A stretch of DNA of 36,299 nucleotides from Oscillospiraceae bacterium (GCA_020860545.1 JAJBUC010000133.1:1-36299); one strand, 5' to 3'; shown: positions 1 to 10,462, counted from the stretch's first letter. The notes: generated by a model from the sequence alone, not told the origin. Numbers and translations are program-made.

Positions 1-45
1 CCCCGCGTTTCCACGCGGAAATGCGGGCGCCCGCCGCGCAGGCGG

Positions 46-63
46 AAAAGGGGGCACGCCCCC
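46..63 (-). terminator. terminator hairpin downstream of purL
   Basis: Read on the minus strand, a GGGGGC/GCCCCC inverted repeat is followed by TTTT, about 50 bases after the purL stop codon. A second C5/G5 hairpin lies at 80-96. Together they probably end the long obg-to-purL transcript. The loop of the first hairpin is only two bases, so the outermost pairs carry the stem. No gene is seen in bases 1-110. Confidence 0.5.
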
Positions 64-110
64 AAGCTTCCAAGGGGAACCCCCTCCGCAAGGGGGACAG
101 GCAAACAGGT

Positions 111-3100
111 TTACTTAAAATACAGCGCCCCGCCCTCAAAAATCGGCTGATACTTATTCCCCGGAATATTCTTTGCGACGTAGGGGCCATAGCGCTCGGT
201 GTGCCCCATCTTGCCGAACACGCGCCCGTCGGGCGAGAAAATCCCCTCAATGGCGAGCATAGAGCCGTTGGGGTTTACGTCGATATCCATGGCGGGATTG
301 CCGTCAAAATCCGTGTACTGCGTGGCGATCTGTCCGCCCTCCGCCAGTTTTGTAAGCGCCGCCTCCGGCGCGACAAAGCGCCCTTCCCCGTGGGAGACGG
401 GGATGGTGTGCAGCTCGCCCACCTCACACCTGAGCATCCACGGAGACTGCACCGACGCCACACGGGTGGTAACGTAGCGGCTCTGGTGCCTGCCAATGGT
501 GTTATAGGTCAGTGTGGGGGACTGCGCGTCGGCGGTTCGAATCTCGCCGTATGGCAACAGGCCGAGCTTTACAAGCGCCTGAAAGCCGTTGCAGATGCCC
601 AGAATGAGGCCGTCCTGTTTGCAAAGCAGGTGATGCACCGCGTCGGTCAGCTGGGGATTGCGCAGGAAGGCGCAGATGAATTTTGCCGCGCCGTCCGGCT
701 CGTCTCCGCCGGAGAAACCGCCGGGGAGAATGAGCATCTGCGCCTTGCCGAGCGCCGCCGCGAGCGCCGCGGAGGACTGTGCAAGGTCGTCCGCGGTCCG
801 GTTGCGGATGACCAGAATCTCCGGCGTAATCCCCGCCTTGAGACAGGCCGACGCCGTATCGTACTCGCAGTTCGTGCCGGGGAACACGGGAATGACCGCC
901 TGCGGCTTTGCCGTCTTTGCCTTACAGACGATGGGTGCGCGCTTCTCACAGGTGACTTTTTCTACCGTGCCGGTGTCGGCGGTGGTGGTCGGGTACGCCT
1001 CGCGCATGGCGCGCTCGGAGAGGGCAAGCAACTCCTCGATGGGTGCCTCGTCGCCCGGGAGGCGCACCATCTCATCCTCCGTCGTAATGCCGATGGCGGT
1101 TGCGCCCTCGATCACACCGGTGCATTCGGCCAGAATTGCCCCGACCTCCGGGCCGTAGAACTTATCGGACTCCGTCTCGGCGTTCACCGCGTAGCCGATG
1201 CGGTTGCCGAACGACATTTTGATGAGGCCTTCACTCAGGCCGCCGTTCCCCAATGCATAGGCGGCCAGCACCTGCCCGTCTTCATTGTAGCGCAGAAAGC
1301 GATCCCACATCTCGCGCACGCCGTCGGTGCCCATATTCCGGTCGGGTGCAAAGAGGTAGACCGTGTGCCCTGCCTCCTTAAATTCCGGCGTAATGGTCCG
1401 CTCGGCGGACATGGTGCCCACCGCAAAGGAGATGAGGGTGGACGGCACGTCATGGGTTAAAAAGCTGCCGGACATGGAGTCCTTGCCGCCGATGGCGGCG
1501 ACCCGCAGGCCGATCTGCGCCTTGAGCGCGCCAAGCAGCGCCGCCGCCGGCTTGCCCCAGCGCTTTGGGTCATCGGTCATGCGGGGGAAATACTCCTGAA
1601 AGCTCAGGTATGCCTTGCTGTAATCGCAGCCCGCCGCCACGAGCTTACAGAGAGAGTCGATCACCGCCTCGAACGCGCCGCCGTAGGGGTCGCGTTCCAT
1701 CAGGCGGGGGTTTCCGCCCCACGCCATGACGGAACAGGTATCGGTGCTCTTCCCCGGCGCAACGGGCAGGGTCGCCGCCATCACCTGTGCCGGGGTACGC
1801 TGGTATTTCCCGCCAAAGGGAACCAGCACCGAGGCCGCGCCGATGGTGGCGTCAAAGCGCTCCGCGAGCCCCCGCTGGGAGGCGTTGTGCACCCCCCCCG
1901 CGCTCGCGCGCAGAATGGGGATGTGAAAGCCCTCAATGGGGCGCTCGATATAGGGAATGTCCGCCTTGGCGTGCTTGGCGGCACCGTTCGTGGCGAGGAA
2001 GTCGCGGGAGAGGTCCAGAATCTTCTCCCCTCTCCAGTGCATCACCATGCGGGGTGTCTCCGTAACCTCCGCGACCACATACGCCTCCAGATTTTCCTGC
2101 GCCGCCGCCGCGATGAATGCTTCCACGTCCGCCGGGGCGACCACCACCGCCATGCGCTCCTGACTCTCTGAAATGGCAAGCTCGGTGCCGTCCAGCCCAT
2201 CGTACTTTTTGCGCACCGCGTCGAGGTTGATCGCAAGCCCGTCGGCCAGCTCTCCGATGGCGACCGATACGCCGCCCGCGCCGAAGTCGTTGCAGCGCTT
2301 GATCATCCGCGTCACGTTCGGGTCGCGGAACAGGCGCTGGATTTTCCGCTCCTCCGGGGCGTTGCCCTTCTGCACTTCCGACGCCATGTTATCCAGCGAC
2401 TGCTTGTCGTGGGATTTCGACGAGCCGGTGGCGCCGCCGATGCCGTCGCGCCCCGTGCGTCCACCGAGCAGGAGAATCTGATCCCCCGGCTCCGGCTGCA
2501 GGCGCACCACATGGTCGGCGGGTGCCGCGCCGAGTACCGCGCCGAGCTCCATATGCTTTGCGATGTAGCCGCGGTGGTAGAGCTCGTTCACGATCCCCGT
2601 CGCCACGCCGATCTGATTACCGTAGGAGGAGTAGCCCGCCGCCGCCTCAGCTGCAATTTTCCGCTGGGGGAGCTTGCCCTCCAGCGTCTCCGAGATGGGG
2701 TCGCGCAGGTCGCCGCTGCCCGAAAGGCGCATCGCCTGATAGACATATGCCCGCCCGGAGAGCGGGTCACGGATCGCCCCGCCGATGCAGGTTGCCGCAC
2801 CGCCGAAGGGCTCAATTTCGGTGGGATGGTTGTGCGTCTCGTTTTTGAACATGAGCAGCCAGTCCTCGGGCGCGCCGTCCACATTCACCTGCACCTTGAC
2901 CGAGCAGGCATTGACCTCGTCGGACGCATCCAAATTGGGCAGCAGGCCGCGCCGTTTCAGTACTTTTGCCGCAATGGTAGCGATATCCATCAGGCACTGG
3001 GGGTGCGTCTCGTCGGCGTCCGGGCCGTAGACCTCCTGCCGCAGGGACAGGTAACCCCGGTAGGTCTGGTCGACCTCGCGGTCGTCGGTGGTGAGCGCGT

Positions 3101-3812
3101 CAATACGGGTGAGGAAGGTGGTGTGGCGGCAGTGGTCGGACCAATAGGTGTCCACCACGCGCAGCTCTGTCACCGTCGGGTCGCGCTTTTCCTCCTCCTT
3201 AAAATATTGCTGCAAAAAGCGCAGGTCGGCCACGTCCATGGCAAGGCGGTACTCGCCGCGCAGCTCCCGCAGCGCCCCCTCCTTCATCTTACAAAAGCCC
3301 TCAACCTTCTGTACCGGCGCGGGCTCAGGTGCCTCCACCGCCAGCGTGTCCGGCTTCTCCTGCTTCGCCACGCGGGAATCCACAGGGTTGAGGAGATAGG
3401 CACGCACCGCATCCAATTCCTCCGCCGTCAAGTCCCCCTCCAGCACATAGATATTCGCTGTGCGCACGACGGGGCGCGCACCACCCGTCATCATCTGGAT
3501 GCACTGCGCGCAGGAGTCCGCCCGCTGGTCGTACTGGCCGGGCAGCGGCTCAATGGCGAGCACGCTGTGCGGCTGCCGGAGTTCAGGCAGCATATCGTCA
3601 TAAATTTCATCCACCTGCGGCTCACTGAGCACCGTCCCGCGCGCCGCCTGATAGGTCTCCGTCTCCAGTCCCTCCAGATCGTAGCGGCGGAAAAGGCGCA
3701 CACCGGTGATACCCCCGATGCCGAGCAGCTCCTTGCATTCCTGATACACGCCCTGCGCGTCCACGTCAAAACCCGGCTTTTTCTCCACATAACAGCGAAA
3801 TACCTGACTCAT
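111..3812 (-). CDS. purL: phosphoribosylformylglycinamidine synthase, single-chain PurL
   Basis: Catalyses the ATP- and glutamine-dependent conversion of FGAR to FGAM, step four of de novo purine synthesis, in the cytoplasm. The 1233-residue length fits the large one-chain type of Clostridia, in which PurS-, PurL- and PurQ-like parts are fused. The order is a PurS-like N-terminus, two AIR-synthase-like synthetase halves (for example the FKNETHNHPTEIEPFGGA stretch near residue 325), and a class I glutamine amidotransferase from about residue 970, with nucleophile Cys in LGICNGFQ (near 1070) and catalytic His in SHGEGRF. The ATG directly abuts the stop of the upstream lipoprotein gene, so it is the last gene of a co-transcribed minus-strand run. 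No other pur genes are in the window. The identification is firm; only the symbol convention (purL or purLQ) is open. Confidence 0.96.
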   Translation of the reverse strand: MSQVFRCYVEKKPGFDVDAQGVYQECKELLGIGGITGVRLFRRYDLEGLETETYQAARGTVLSEPQVDEIYDDMLPELRQPHSVLAIEPLPGQYDQRADSCAQCIQMMTGGARPVVRTANIYVLEGDLTAEELDAVRAYLLNPVDSRVAKQEKPDTLAVEAPEPAPVQKVEGFCKMKEGALRELRGEYRLAMDVADLRFLQQYFKEEEKRDPTVTELRVVDTYWSDHCRHTTFLTRIDALTTDDREVDQTYRGYLSLRQEVYGPDADETHPQCLMDIATIAAKVLKRRGLLPNLDASDEVNACSVKVQVNVDGAPEDWLLMFKNETHNHPTEIEPFGGAATCIGGAIRDPLSGRAYVYQAMRLSGSGDLRDPISETLEGKLPQRKIAAEAAAGYSSYGNQIGVATGIVNELYHRGYIAKHMELGAVLGAAPADHVVRLQPEPGDQILLLGGRTGRDGIGGATGSSKSHDKQSLDNMASEVQKGNAPEERKIQRLFRDPNVTRMIKRCNDFGAGGVSVAIGELADGLAINLDAVRKKYDGLDGTELAISESQERMAVVVAPADVEAFIAAAAQENLEAYVVAEVTETPRMVMHWRGEKILDLSRDFLATNGAAKHAKADIPYIERPIEGFHIPILRASAGGVHNASQRGLAERFDATIGAASVLVPFGGKYQRTPAQVMAATLPVAPGKSTDTCSVMAWGGNPRLMERDPYGGAFEAVIDSLCKLVAAGCDYSKAYLSFQEYFPRMTDDPKRWGKPAAALLGALKAQIGLRVAAIGGKDSMSGSFLTHDVPSTLISFAVGTMSAERTITPEFKEAGHTVYLFAPDRNMGTDGVREMWDRFLRYNEDGQVLAAYALGNGGLSEGLIKMSFGNRIGYAVNAETESDKFYGPEVGAILAECTGVIEGATAIGITTEDEMVRLPGDEAPIEELLALSERAMREAYPTTTADTGTVEKVTCEKRAPIVCKAKTAKPQAVIPVFPGTNCEYDTASACLKAGITPEILVIRNRTADDLAQSSAALAAALGKAQMLILPGGFSGGDEPDGAAKFICAFLRNPQLTDAVHHLLCKQDGLILGICNGFQALVKLGLLPYGEIRTADAQSPTLTYNTIGRHQSRYVTTRVASVQSPWMLRCEVGELHTIPVSHGEGRFVAPEAALTKLAEGGQIATQYTDFDGNPAMDIDVNPNGSMLAIEGIFSPDGRVFGKMGHTERYGPYVAKNIPGNKYQPIFEGGALYFK

Positions 3813-5372
3813 TTAACCATCCTCCACAATTTCTTTTTCCGTTTGAATGACCCAATCGGAGAAGTGATAGAAATAATTCCCCTGACTGGGGGTAAGGCGC
3901 GTAACCTGCCCCCGCTGGGTCAGCAGCGACCAGTTGCGAAAGCACAGCACCACACCGGGCGGGTTCTCCGCAAGGCGGGCATAGAGTACCTGCGCGGCGG
4001 CGGGGCGCGCCGCTCCCTGCGCGGTGCGCAACGCATCCGTCAGCGCTTTGACCTCCGCGTCGGCGTAGCCGCCGTAGTTGAGCGCGCCGCCGCTCAGCAC
4101 CAGCGCGCCGGGATCAAAATCCGCCGTCATCTGCGTCTCGGCGAGGTAGAGGTCAAAGCTCCCCTTTTTCACGAGGGTTAAGAACTCGTCCCACTCCGCC
4201 TGCTGCACCGTCACCGCCACGCCCATGCTCTGGAAGTCGGACGCGAGACGCTCAGCCACCGACACGCGCGTGCTGTTTTCACTGCTCACGAGTAATGTAA
4301 GCGTAAGCTTCTGCTTGCCCTTTATGCGCACCCCGTCGTCTCCCATAACCCATCCGAGTGCGTCGAGCGCCTCCGCCACGTCACTCGGCGCATATGCGAG
4401 AGACTGCGAGAGCGTACTGTCATAAAGGTCGGACGCCGGGGCGGCTGGCAGGGCCGCCGGCTGGGCGTGCCGCGAGAGGAGCGCGCTGGCAATGGAGTCA
4501 CGGTCACATCCGCGCTGGAGCGCAGCGCGCAGCTCCGCATCCTTACACAGCCCCTTCTGTGTCTGGAAGCCGACATAGAGCATCACGCTCGTGGAAAAGT
4601 CACAGCTATCGAGCTTGCCCGAAAAGCGCAGCGCGCCGGTCGCGGCGGGGTCCGTCTGCACGAGCGAGACCTCTCCCCCCTCCACCGCGCTGAGAAGTAC
4701 GGAATCCCCCTCCACCGCGTAGAGCAGAATTTCCGAAAGGCCCTCTCTCCCCTCACGGCGAATGAGCTTCCGCTCCTCCCCTGCCGTCCGCATGACATAT
4801 GCGCCTGTGCCGAGGGGAAGGGCAGGATCGCCGCTCTCGCGTATGATGGGGATATCCAAAAGCTGGGGCAGCCCTCCATTGGGCGAGGAGAGGGTGACGT
4901 CCACCCCGCCGTCCGCCGCCGCCGCGACTTCCTTTACGCCGGAGAGCCGTGCCGCGTACCGCGCACTCTGCCGCGCCGTGTTCAGCGACGAGACCACATC
5001 GGCGGCGGTGAGCGCCGTGCCGTCAGAAAAGGTCGTGCTTTTGAGCAAAAAGTGCCAGATGAGGCCATCCTCGCTCACACTGTATTCGCGGCACAGCGCC
5101 AGCTCGGCGGCAAAGGCCGGTGTCAGGGTAAAGAGCCCCTCATACATCAGCCCCCCGAGCGCGAGATTAATGGTATTTTCCCCCGTCAGGGGAGAAAAAT
5201 CCGCCGACGGCACACAGGGCAGTACAAACGGAACAGATTCGGTCTGCACCACAGGCACCGCCGTTGCGGCGCTGACCGGTGCGCTTTCCGCCGCAGATTC
5301 CGCCTCCTTGCAGCCCGTCATGCCCACGCAGAGCGCCGCCGCGAGCGCCAGCAACAGCAGCCGGCGCGTCAT
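3813..5372 (-). CDS. ABC transporter substrate-binding lipoprotein, family 5 (peptide/nickel type)
   Basis: Extracellular solute-binding lipoprotein of the SBP_bac_5 (OppA/DppA) family, which captures oligopeptides or similar solutes for an ABC importer. A signal peptide of Leu/Ala residues ends in the lipobox MTGC, so Cys21 would be lipidated after cleavage. The family body is recognisable in the SDGTALTAADVVSSLNTAR stretch and in the repeated 'LRAALQRGCDRDSI' region. An ATG six bases upstream (5376-5378) is possible, but the ATG at 5370-5372 gives an ATGA overlap with the pgeF stop and better spacing from GGACGG, so it is preferred (519 residues). It sits between pgeF and purL with no permease or ATPase gene nearby: an orphan binding protein whose ligand cannot be told from sequence. 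Confidence 0.85.
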   Translation of the reverse strand: MTRRLLLLALAAALCVGMTGCKEAESAAESAPVSAATAVPVVQTESVPFVLPCVPSADFSPLTGENTINLALGGLMYEGLFTLTPAFAAELALCREYSVSEDGLIWHFLLKSTTFSDGTALTAADVVSSLNTARQSARYAARLSGVKEVAAAADGGVDVTLSSPNGGLPQLLDIPIIRESGDPALPLGTGAYVMRTAGEERKLIRREGREGLSEILLYAVEGDSVLLSAVEGGEVSLVQTDPAATGALRFSGKLDSCDFSTSVMLYVGFQTQKGLCKDAELRAALQRGCDRDSIASALLSRHAQPAALPAAPASDLYDSTLSQSLAYAPSDVAEALDALGWVMGDDGVRIKGKQKLTLTLLVSSENSTRVSVAERLASDFQSMGVAVTVQQAEWDEFLTLVKKGSFDLYLAETQMTADFDPGALVLSGGALNYGGYADAEVKALTDALRTAQGAARPAAAQVLYARLAENPPGVVLCFRNWSLLTQRGQVTRLTPSQGNYFYHFSDWVIQTEKEIVEDG

Positions 5373-6190
5373 GCGCATCCGTCCAGCGCGATGACCGCCG
5401 CCTGGCTCCCCCGCTGCCCCTGCGTCACGCGGTGCGACCAGAATTCATCCGGGCGGCAGGAAGTGCAGGCGTTCGAAATGGAGATATGCGCCGCCTGCAG
5501 CCCTGCCCGCTCTAACAGGCAGGTATTGATCCCCTTGAGGTCTACGTGGAATTTCCCCGCCGGCTGCGATGCAATATAGGGCAGCGCGGCGGAGCCGAGC
5601 ACCTCGGTCATGGCGTTCGGCACGTCCGCGCCGGTCTCAAAGCAGCATTTCGCGATACACGGCCCCACCGCCGCCAAAATGTCCTTGGGGTCGGAGCCGT
5701 ACACCTCCCCCATACGCGCTGCCGCCCGTCCTGCGATATCCAGCGCGGTGCCGCGCCAGCCCGCGTGGACGGCGGCGACGGCGCGGCGGACGGGGTCATA
5801 GAGCAGGATGGGCAGGCAGTCGGCGGTAAACACCGTCAGCACAATACCCGGGATATCCGTCATGAGTGCGTCGGCCTCATAGTCGATCTCCCGGTCCAGC
5901 CCCTTGCCGATATCGGCGCAGGTGACGGTGCGCACCCCGTCGGCGTGCACCTGACGGGAAAAAACCAGCCGCTCCGGCTGCACACCCAGCGCGGCACAGA
6001 AGCGGCGGTAATTCTCTCTGACATGTTTCGGGTCATCCCCCCTGTTCGCGCCGAGGTTGAGGGAGGAATACATCCCCTCCGACACGCCGCCCATACGGGT
6101 GGAAAATGCGTGTGCCACACCGCCGACGGCGGTAAAGCCATCGGCGGTGTGGTACGTAAGTCCTTCCTGGTGTACTGCCGTAAATTGCAT
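5369..6190 (-). CDS. pgeF: laccase-domain purine nucleoside phosphorylase / peptidoglycan editing factor (YfiH/PgeF family)
   Basis: Member of the YfiH (Cu-oxidase_4, DUF152) family. Homologues phosphorolyse adenosine and inosine or deaminate adenosine, and one E. coli member affects peptidoglycan precursor fidelity. The family zinc-site signature is seen in FTADCLPILLYD and AVHAGWRGT, with the upstream SRQVHAD histidine. The chosen ATG (6188-6190) lies about ten bases after a GAAAGG site and gives 273 residues, the usual length. The frame is open for 12 further codons upstream, but that stretch contains the ribosome-binding site. It follows secA closely and overlaps the lipoprotein start by ATGA, so it is translated within the same operon. 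The family is sure; the physiological reaction here is inferred. Confidence 0.9.
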   Translation of the reverse strand: MQFTAVHQEGLTYHTADGFTAVGGVAHAFSTRMGGVSEGMYSSLNLGANRGDDPKHVRENYRRFCAALGVQPERLVFSRQVHADGVRTVTCADIGKGLDREIDYEADALMTDIPGIVLTVFTADCLPILLYDPVRRAVAAVHAGWRGTALDIAGRAAARMGEVYGSDPKDILAAVGPCIAKCCFETGADVPNAMTEVLGSAALPYIASQPAGKFHVDLKGINTCLLERAGLQAAHISISNACTSCRPDEFWSHRVTQGQRGSQAAVIALDGCA

Positions 6191-6241
6191 CGAATAACAT
6201 CCTTTCGGGCACAGGCAGGAACGCACGCGTGCCGGTCCCTG

Positions 6242-8983
6242 CTACTCCTCGTTCAAACCGCAGCACTTTTTATATTTTTTCCCGCTGCCGCAGGGGCACG
6301 GGTCGTTCCGGCCCGGCTTTTCGCCCTTTTTCACGGGCTGCTTCTTCACAGTGTCGTCCCCGCCGCTTTCGCCGGTCACCTGTGCCACGCGCTCGCGCTT
6401 GACGGTGCTGCCGACCTGTACGCGCACGATGAAGATGCGCCGGATGGTCTCGTCCTGAATGGCGGCGATCATGCGCTCAAACATATCATAGCCCTCGCGC
6501 TTATACTCCACTTTCGGGTCGGTCTGTGCATAGGCGCGCAGCGCGATGCCCTGCCGCAGCTCGGTCATGGCGTCGAGATGGTCCATCCAGTACTCGTCTA
6601 CCACGCGCAGCATCATCACACGCTCGAGCTCGCGCATCATGGACTCTCCGAGCTCCTCCTCCTTGCGCTTGTAGACTGCTTCCGCCTTTTCGAGAATCAT
6701 CCCTTCGATGTCTTCCAGACTGTGGCCGGCGAGCTCCTCGTCGGTCAGAGGCAGATCCTCCGGCGTGAGGAACACGCCTCGGAAGGGTGCGGTTACGATG
6801 TGCAGATCCTCTGCGGTCAGGTGTTTTCGCTCGCCCGCCTGCCCGTGCACCGCGTTGGAGATGAGGTTTGTGAGCATCCCGTGAATGCTGGCCTGCAGGT
6901 CATCCCCGTCGAGCACCTTGCGCCGCTGCTCGTAGATGACCTTGCGCTGGGTGTTCATGACGTCGTCGTACTCCAGCACGTTCTTTCTGGTCTGGAAGTT
7001 GCGGGACTCCACCCGCTTTTGGGAGGACTCAATGGCGTTGGTGAGCATTTTTTGCTCAATGGGGGTATCCTCGTCTACGCCGAGCGTCTCCATCATGCCC
7101 ATCACCCGCTCAGAGCCGAACAGGCGCATAATATCGTCCTCAAGCGAGAGGAAAAAGCGGCTCTCGCCCGGATCGCCCTGGCGGCCCGCACGGCCGCGCA
7201 GCTGGTTGTCAATGCGGCGGGACTCGTGCCGCTCGGTACCCAGAATGAACAGGCCGCCCACCTCGCGTACCCGGTCGGCCTCCTCCTGAATCTCGGTTTT
7301 ATACTTCTCCTCCGCCTCGCTGTAGCGGCGTCGCGCGTCGATGATTTCCTGGTTATCGGTCTCGGCGTAGCCGGTCGCCTCGGCGATCATCTCGTCGGTC
7401 AGCCCCGCCTTGCGCAGGTCGGACTTTGCCAGATACTCCGCATTACCGCCGAGCATAATGTCGGTGCCGCGCCCCGCCATATTGGTCGCAACGGTGACGG
7501 CGCCGAACTTGCCCGCCTGCGCGATGATCTCCGCTTCCTTCTCGTGGTTCTTCGCGTTGAGGACGTTGTGCTTGATGCCCTTCTGCTGTAACAGTTTGGA
7601 CAGCAGCTCCGACTTCTCAATGGACACCGTGCCGACGAGCACCGGCTGGCCCTTCTCATGGCACGCCTCAATCTGCGTGACGATAGCGCGGTACTTCCCC
7701 GCCGTGTTCTTATAGACCACGTCGGGCCGGTCGATACGCGCGAGCGGCTTGTTGGTGGGGATTTCGACAATATCCAGCTCATAGATCTGGTTAAATTCCT
7801 CTTCCTCGGTCATGGCCGTACCGGTCATGCCGGAGAGCTTGCCGTACAGGCGGAAGTAGTTCTGGAAGGTGATTGTGGCGAGGGTCTTGGACTCGCGTGC
7901 GACCTCCACGTTTTCCTTTGCCTCAATGGCCTGATGCAACCCCTCGGAGTAACGCCGCCCGTACATGAGACGCCCCGTGAACTCGTCGACGATGATTACC
8001 TCGCCGTCCTTGACCACATAGTCGATATCCCGCTTCATCAGCCCGCGCGCGCGGATGGCCTGATTGATGTGGTGGGAGAGCGTGGTGTTTTCCGAGTCGG
8101 CCAGATTTTCCACATTGAAGTGCTGCTCGGCCTTTTTGATGCCCCGCGCCGTCAGCGTAACGGTGCGCGCCTTTTCGTCGACGACATAGTCGGCGTCGAT
8201 ATCGGGGTCCTCCTCCTCCTTCTCGTCGACCGACGCGACGCGGAAGCAGGTGAGCCGCGCCACAAAGGAATCCACAAGGGTATAGAGCTGGGTGGACTTG
8301 TCGCCCTGACCGGAGATAATGAGCGGTGTGCGCGCCTCGTCAATGAGGATGGAGTCCACCTCATCGACGATGGCAAAGGCGTGTCCGCGCTGCACCATCT
8401 CGTTTGCATAGATACACATATTGTCACGCAGGTAGTCAAACCCGAACTCATTGTTGGTGCCGTAGGTGATATCCGCCTGATAGGCCTCCTTGCGGTCCTT
8501 TGGTTCCACCGCGTGGATGACGAGCCCGACCGTAAGGCCCATAAAGCGGTAGAGCTTCCCCATCCACTCCGAGTCGCGCTTTGCCAGATAGTCGTTGACG
8601 GTGACGATGTGCACGCCGTCCCCGGCGAGCGCGTTGAGGTACGCGGGCAGCGTCGCGACGAGTGTCTTGCCTTCACCGGTCTTCATCTCAGCGATACGCC
8701 CCTGGTGCAGGATGATACCGCCGATCAGCTGCACGCGGTAGGGCCGCATGCCCAGCACGCGCCACGCGCCCTCCCGCGCGGCTGCAAAGGCCTCCGGCAG
8801 AATATCGTCCAGCGTTTCGCCATTTTGCAGGCGGGCCCTGAGCTCCGGCGTCTTTGCCTGCAGCTCCTTGTCGCTCAGCGCCTTATACGGCTCCTCAAGC
8901 GCTTCAATCTTATTCACAAGGGGCATAATGGCCTTGACCTCACGGGTGGAGTTCGTGCCAAATATTTGTCTCATCAGGTTCAT
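6242..8983 (-). CDS. secA: preprotein translocase ATPase SecA
   Basis: Motor ATPase that drives unfolded secretory proteins through SecYEG at the membrane. The 913-residue protein has Walker A TGEGKTL at about residues 102-108, the DEAD-type box around [17 protein letters not shown], the second helicase lobe with the GRGTDI and [11 protein letters not shown] motifs, the helical wing/scaffold, and a C-terminal SEC-C zinc motif [13 protein letters not shown] that binds SecB-type partners or phospholipid. The start is ATG at 8981-8983 after GAAAGGTG. An in-frame ATG three codons later is less well spaced. It lies 151 bases after obg and is followed at short distance by pgeF. Only one secA is visible in the window; the complete architecture indicates the housekeeping SecA (SecA1). 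Confidence 0.98.
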   Translation of the reverse strand: MNLMRQIFGTNSTREVKAIMPLVNKIEALEEPYKALSDKELQAKTPELRARLQNGETLDDILPEAFAAAREGAWRVLGMRPYRVQLIGGIILHQGRIAEMKTGEGKTLVATLPAYLNALAGDGVHIVTVNDYLAKRDSEWMGKLYRFMGLTVGLVIHAVEPKDRKEAYQADITYGTNNEFGFDYLRDNMCIYANEMVQRGHAFAIVDEVDSILIDEARTPLIISGQGDKSTQLYTLVDSFVARLTCFRVASVDEKEEEDPDIDADYVVDEKARTVTLTARGIKKAEQHFNVENLADSENTTLSHHINQAIRARGLMKRDIDYVVKDGEVIIVDEFTGRLMYGRRYSEGLHQAIEAKENVEVARESKTLATITFQNYFRLYGKLSGMTGTAMTEEEEFNQIYELDIVEIPTNKPLARIDRPDVVYKNTAGKYRAIVTQIEACHEKGQPVLVGTVSIEKSELLSKLLQQKGIKHNVLNAKNHEKEAEIIAQAGKFGAVTVATNMAGRGTDIMLGGNAEYLAKSDLRKAGLTDEMIAEATGYAETDNQEIIDARRRYSEAEEKYKTEIQEEADRVREVGGLFILGTERHESRRIDNQLRGRAGRQGDPGESRFFLSLEDDIMRLFGSERVMGMMETLGVDEDTPIEQKMLTNAIESSQKRVESRNFQTRKNVLEYDDVMNTQRKVIYEQRRKVLDGDDLQASIHGMLTNLISNAVHGQAGERKHLTAEDLHIVTAPFRGVFLTPEDLPLTDEELAGHSLEDIEGMILEKAEAVYKRKEEELGESMMRELERVMMLRVVDEYWMDHLDAMTELRQGIALRAYAQTDPKVEYKREGYDMFERMIAAIQDETIRRIFIVRVQVGSTVKRERVAQVTGESGGDDTVKKQPVKKGEKPGRNDPCPCGSGKKYKKCCGLNEE

Positions 8984-9031
8984 ACCAGTTCACCTTTCGC
9001 ACCGTTATAGATGCATATAAAATCAACCTAT

Positions 9032-9040
9032 AGTATAGCA
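9032..9040 (-). promoter_or_regulatory. possible extended -10 promoter for secA
   Basis: On the minus strand TGC-TATACT forms an extended -10 element about 50 bases before the secA start. No convincing -35 hexamer lies 16-18 bases upstream (a T-rich run is there instead), so this is tentative. It would allow secA to be transcribed apart from obg. Confidence 0.35.
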
Positions 9041-9134
9041 CATATCGCGCCCGGAAAAAAGGGTAAATTGTATATTTAAGCGGATATTTTTCTCTTTTGC
9101 CTGTCATTGCGCGCAAAACAGTACAGCCGTCAAG

Positions 9135-10412
9135 TCACCGTCGATACTCAAATTCGAGGTTATACAGGCTCACTGTGTCCCCGTCCTGAATCCCCATCTC
9201 CTCCAGCCGGTCATATAGACCGGCGTTGCGGAGCATCTTCTCGAACCAGTTGCGCGACTCGTAATCGCCAAAGTTGACGTTCGCCATGATCCTTTGCAGC
9301 CACGCCCCCTCCACAATCCATGTGTCGTCCTCGTGCACGATGGAGAGCGGTTCGGTGGTGTCCACCTCCGGCGGCTTGGGGGTATAGGTCGGCTCGTATA
9401 CGACGACGGGCGGCAGCTCCGCGAGCAGGAAGGCGGCCGCGCGCATCAGCGCCTGCGTGCCCTGCCGGGTGGCGGCGGAGAGCTCAAAAAAGGGCATACC
9501 AAGCCCCTCCACATGGGCGCGCAGCGCGTCGAGCGCCGTGCGGTCGGTGGCAATGTCCGCCTTGTTTCCCGCCACAATCATCTTCCGCCCCGCGAGCGCC
9601 GGGCTATACCGGCGCAGCTCCTCGTTGATCGCCTCAAAGTCCGCAATGGGGTCGCGCCCCTCGCAGCCGGAGATGTCCACGATATGGATGAGCAGGCGGC
9701 AGCGGTCGATGTGGCGCAGAAAATCGTGGCCCAGCCCCGCGCCCTCGGACGCGCCCTCAATGATGCCCGGAATATCCGCCATGACGAAGGAGACCCCCTC
9801 GTCCACATACACCACGCCGAGATTGGGAAAGAGGGTGGTAAAATGGTAGTTGGCGATTTTCGGGCGGGCCTTGCTCGCCACCGACAGCAGGGTGGATTTC
9901 CCCACATTCGGGAAGCCCACGAGCCCCACGTCTGCAAGCAGCTTGAGCTCCAAAACCACCTCGCGGCTCTGCCCCGGCAGCCCCGCCTTGGCAAAGCGGG
10001 GGGCCTGCCGGGTGGGGGTTGCAAAATGCTGATTGCCCCATCCGCCGTTGCCGCCCCGCGCCAGCACAAACGGCTCGTCCGACGACATGTCACAGATAAT
10101 TTCACCCGATGCCGCGTCCCGCACCACCGTGCCGCGCGGCACCTTGATGGTCAGGCTCTCGCCGTCCCGGCCGGAGCAGCGCTTGCCTCCCCCGTCGGCA
10201 CCGGGCGCGGCTGCATATTTGCGCTTGTAGCGAAAGTCCATCAGCGTGGACATATGATCGTCCACCTGCAAAATCAGGTCGCCGCCGCGTCCCCCGTCGC
10301 CGCCGTCCGGCCCGCCCGCCGCGACGTACTTTTCACGGTGGAAGGAGACCACGCCGTTGCCGCCGTCGCCCGCCTTGACGGTGATTTTTGCGGTGTCGAT
10401 AAACTGGGGCAT
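9135..10412 (-). CDS. obg: Obg family GTPase (ObgE/CgtA)
   Basis: Conserved GTPase acting in late 50S ribosome assembly and in stress and sporulation signalling. Domains run in order: glycine-rich Obg fold (residues 1-158), G domain with G1 GFPNVGKS at 166-173, G3 DIPGIIEG near 212, and NKAD for guanine specificity, then a C-terminal OCT domain from about residue 345, giving the 425-residue length expected in Firmicutes. The start ATG (10410-10412) follows AAAGGAGGTGCCGC. It lies downstream of rpmA, the usual Gram-positive order, but a strong terminator separates the two, so obg depends on readthrough or its own promoter. Identification is firm. Confidence 0.97.
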   Translation of the reverse strand: MPQFIDTAKITVKAGDGGNGVVSFHREKYVAAGGPDGGDGGRGGDLILQVDDHMSTLMDFRYKRKYAAAPGADGGGKRCSGRDGESLTIKVPRGTVVRDAASGEIICDMSSDEPFVLARGGNGGWGNQHFATPTRQAPRFAKAGLPGQSREVVLELKLLADVGLVGFPNVGKSTLLSVASKARPKIANYHFTTLFPNLGVVYVDEGVSFVMADIPGIIEGASEGAGLGHDFLRHIDRCRLLIHIVDISGCEGRDPIADFEAINEELRRYSPALAGRKMIVAGNKADIATDRTALDALRAHVEGLGMPFFELSAATRQGTQALMRAAAFLLAELPPVVVYEPTYTPKPPEVDTTEPLSIVHEDDTWIVEGAWLQRIMANVNFGDYESRNWFEKMLRNAGLYDRLEEMGIQDGDTVSLYNLEFEYRR

Positions 10413-10426
10413 TGCGGCACCTCCTT

Positions 10427-10462
10427 TACTAAAATAATACAGAAAAAACCCCGAACGGCAAA
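10427..10462 (-). promoter_or_regulatory. obg: possible obg promoter overlapping the rpmA terminator
   Basis: On the minus strand TTGCCG, 16 bases, TATTAT sits just upstream of the obg ribosome-binding site. The -35 half lies inside the terminator hairpin. Seen by eye only; the hexamers are imperfect. Confidence 0.3.

Noticed and set aside
2409..4181. Open frame of 590 codons on the plus strand
   Set aside because: Antisense shadow of purL and the lipoprotein gene, with no ribosome-binding site or recognisable domain.
5546..7591. Long open frame (681 codons) on the plus strand
   Set aside because: Antisense to pgeF and secA, both certain. GC-rich third positions keep the opposite frame open; composition is His/Arg/Leu-rich and not protein-like.
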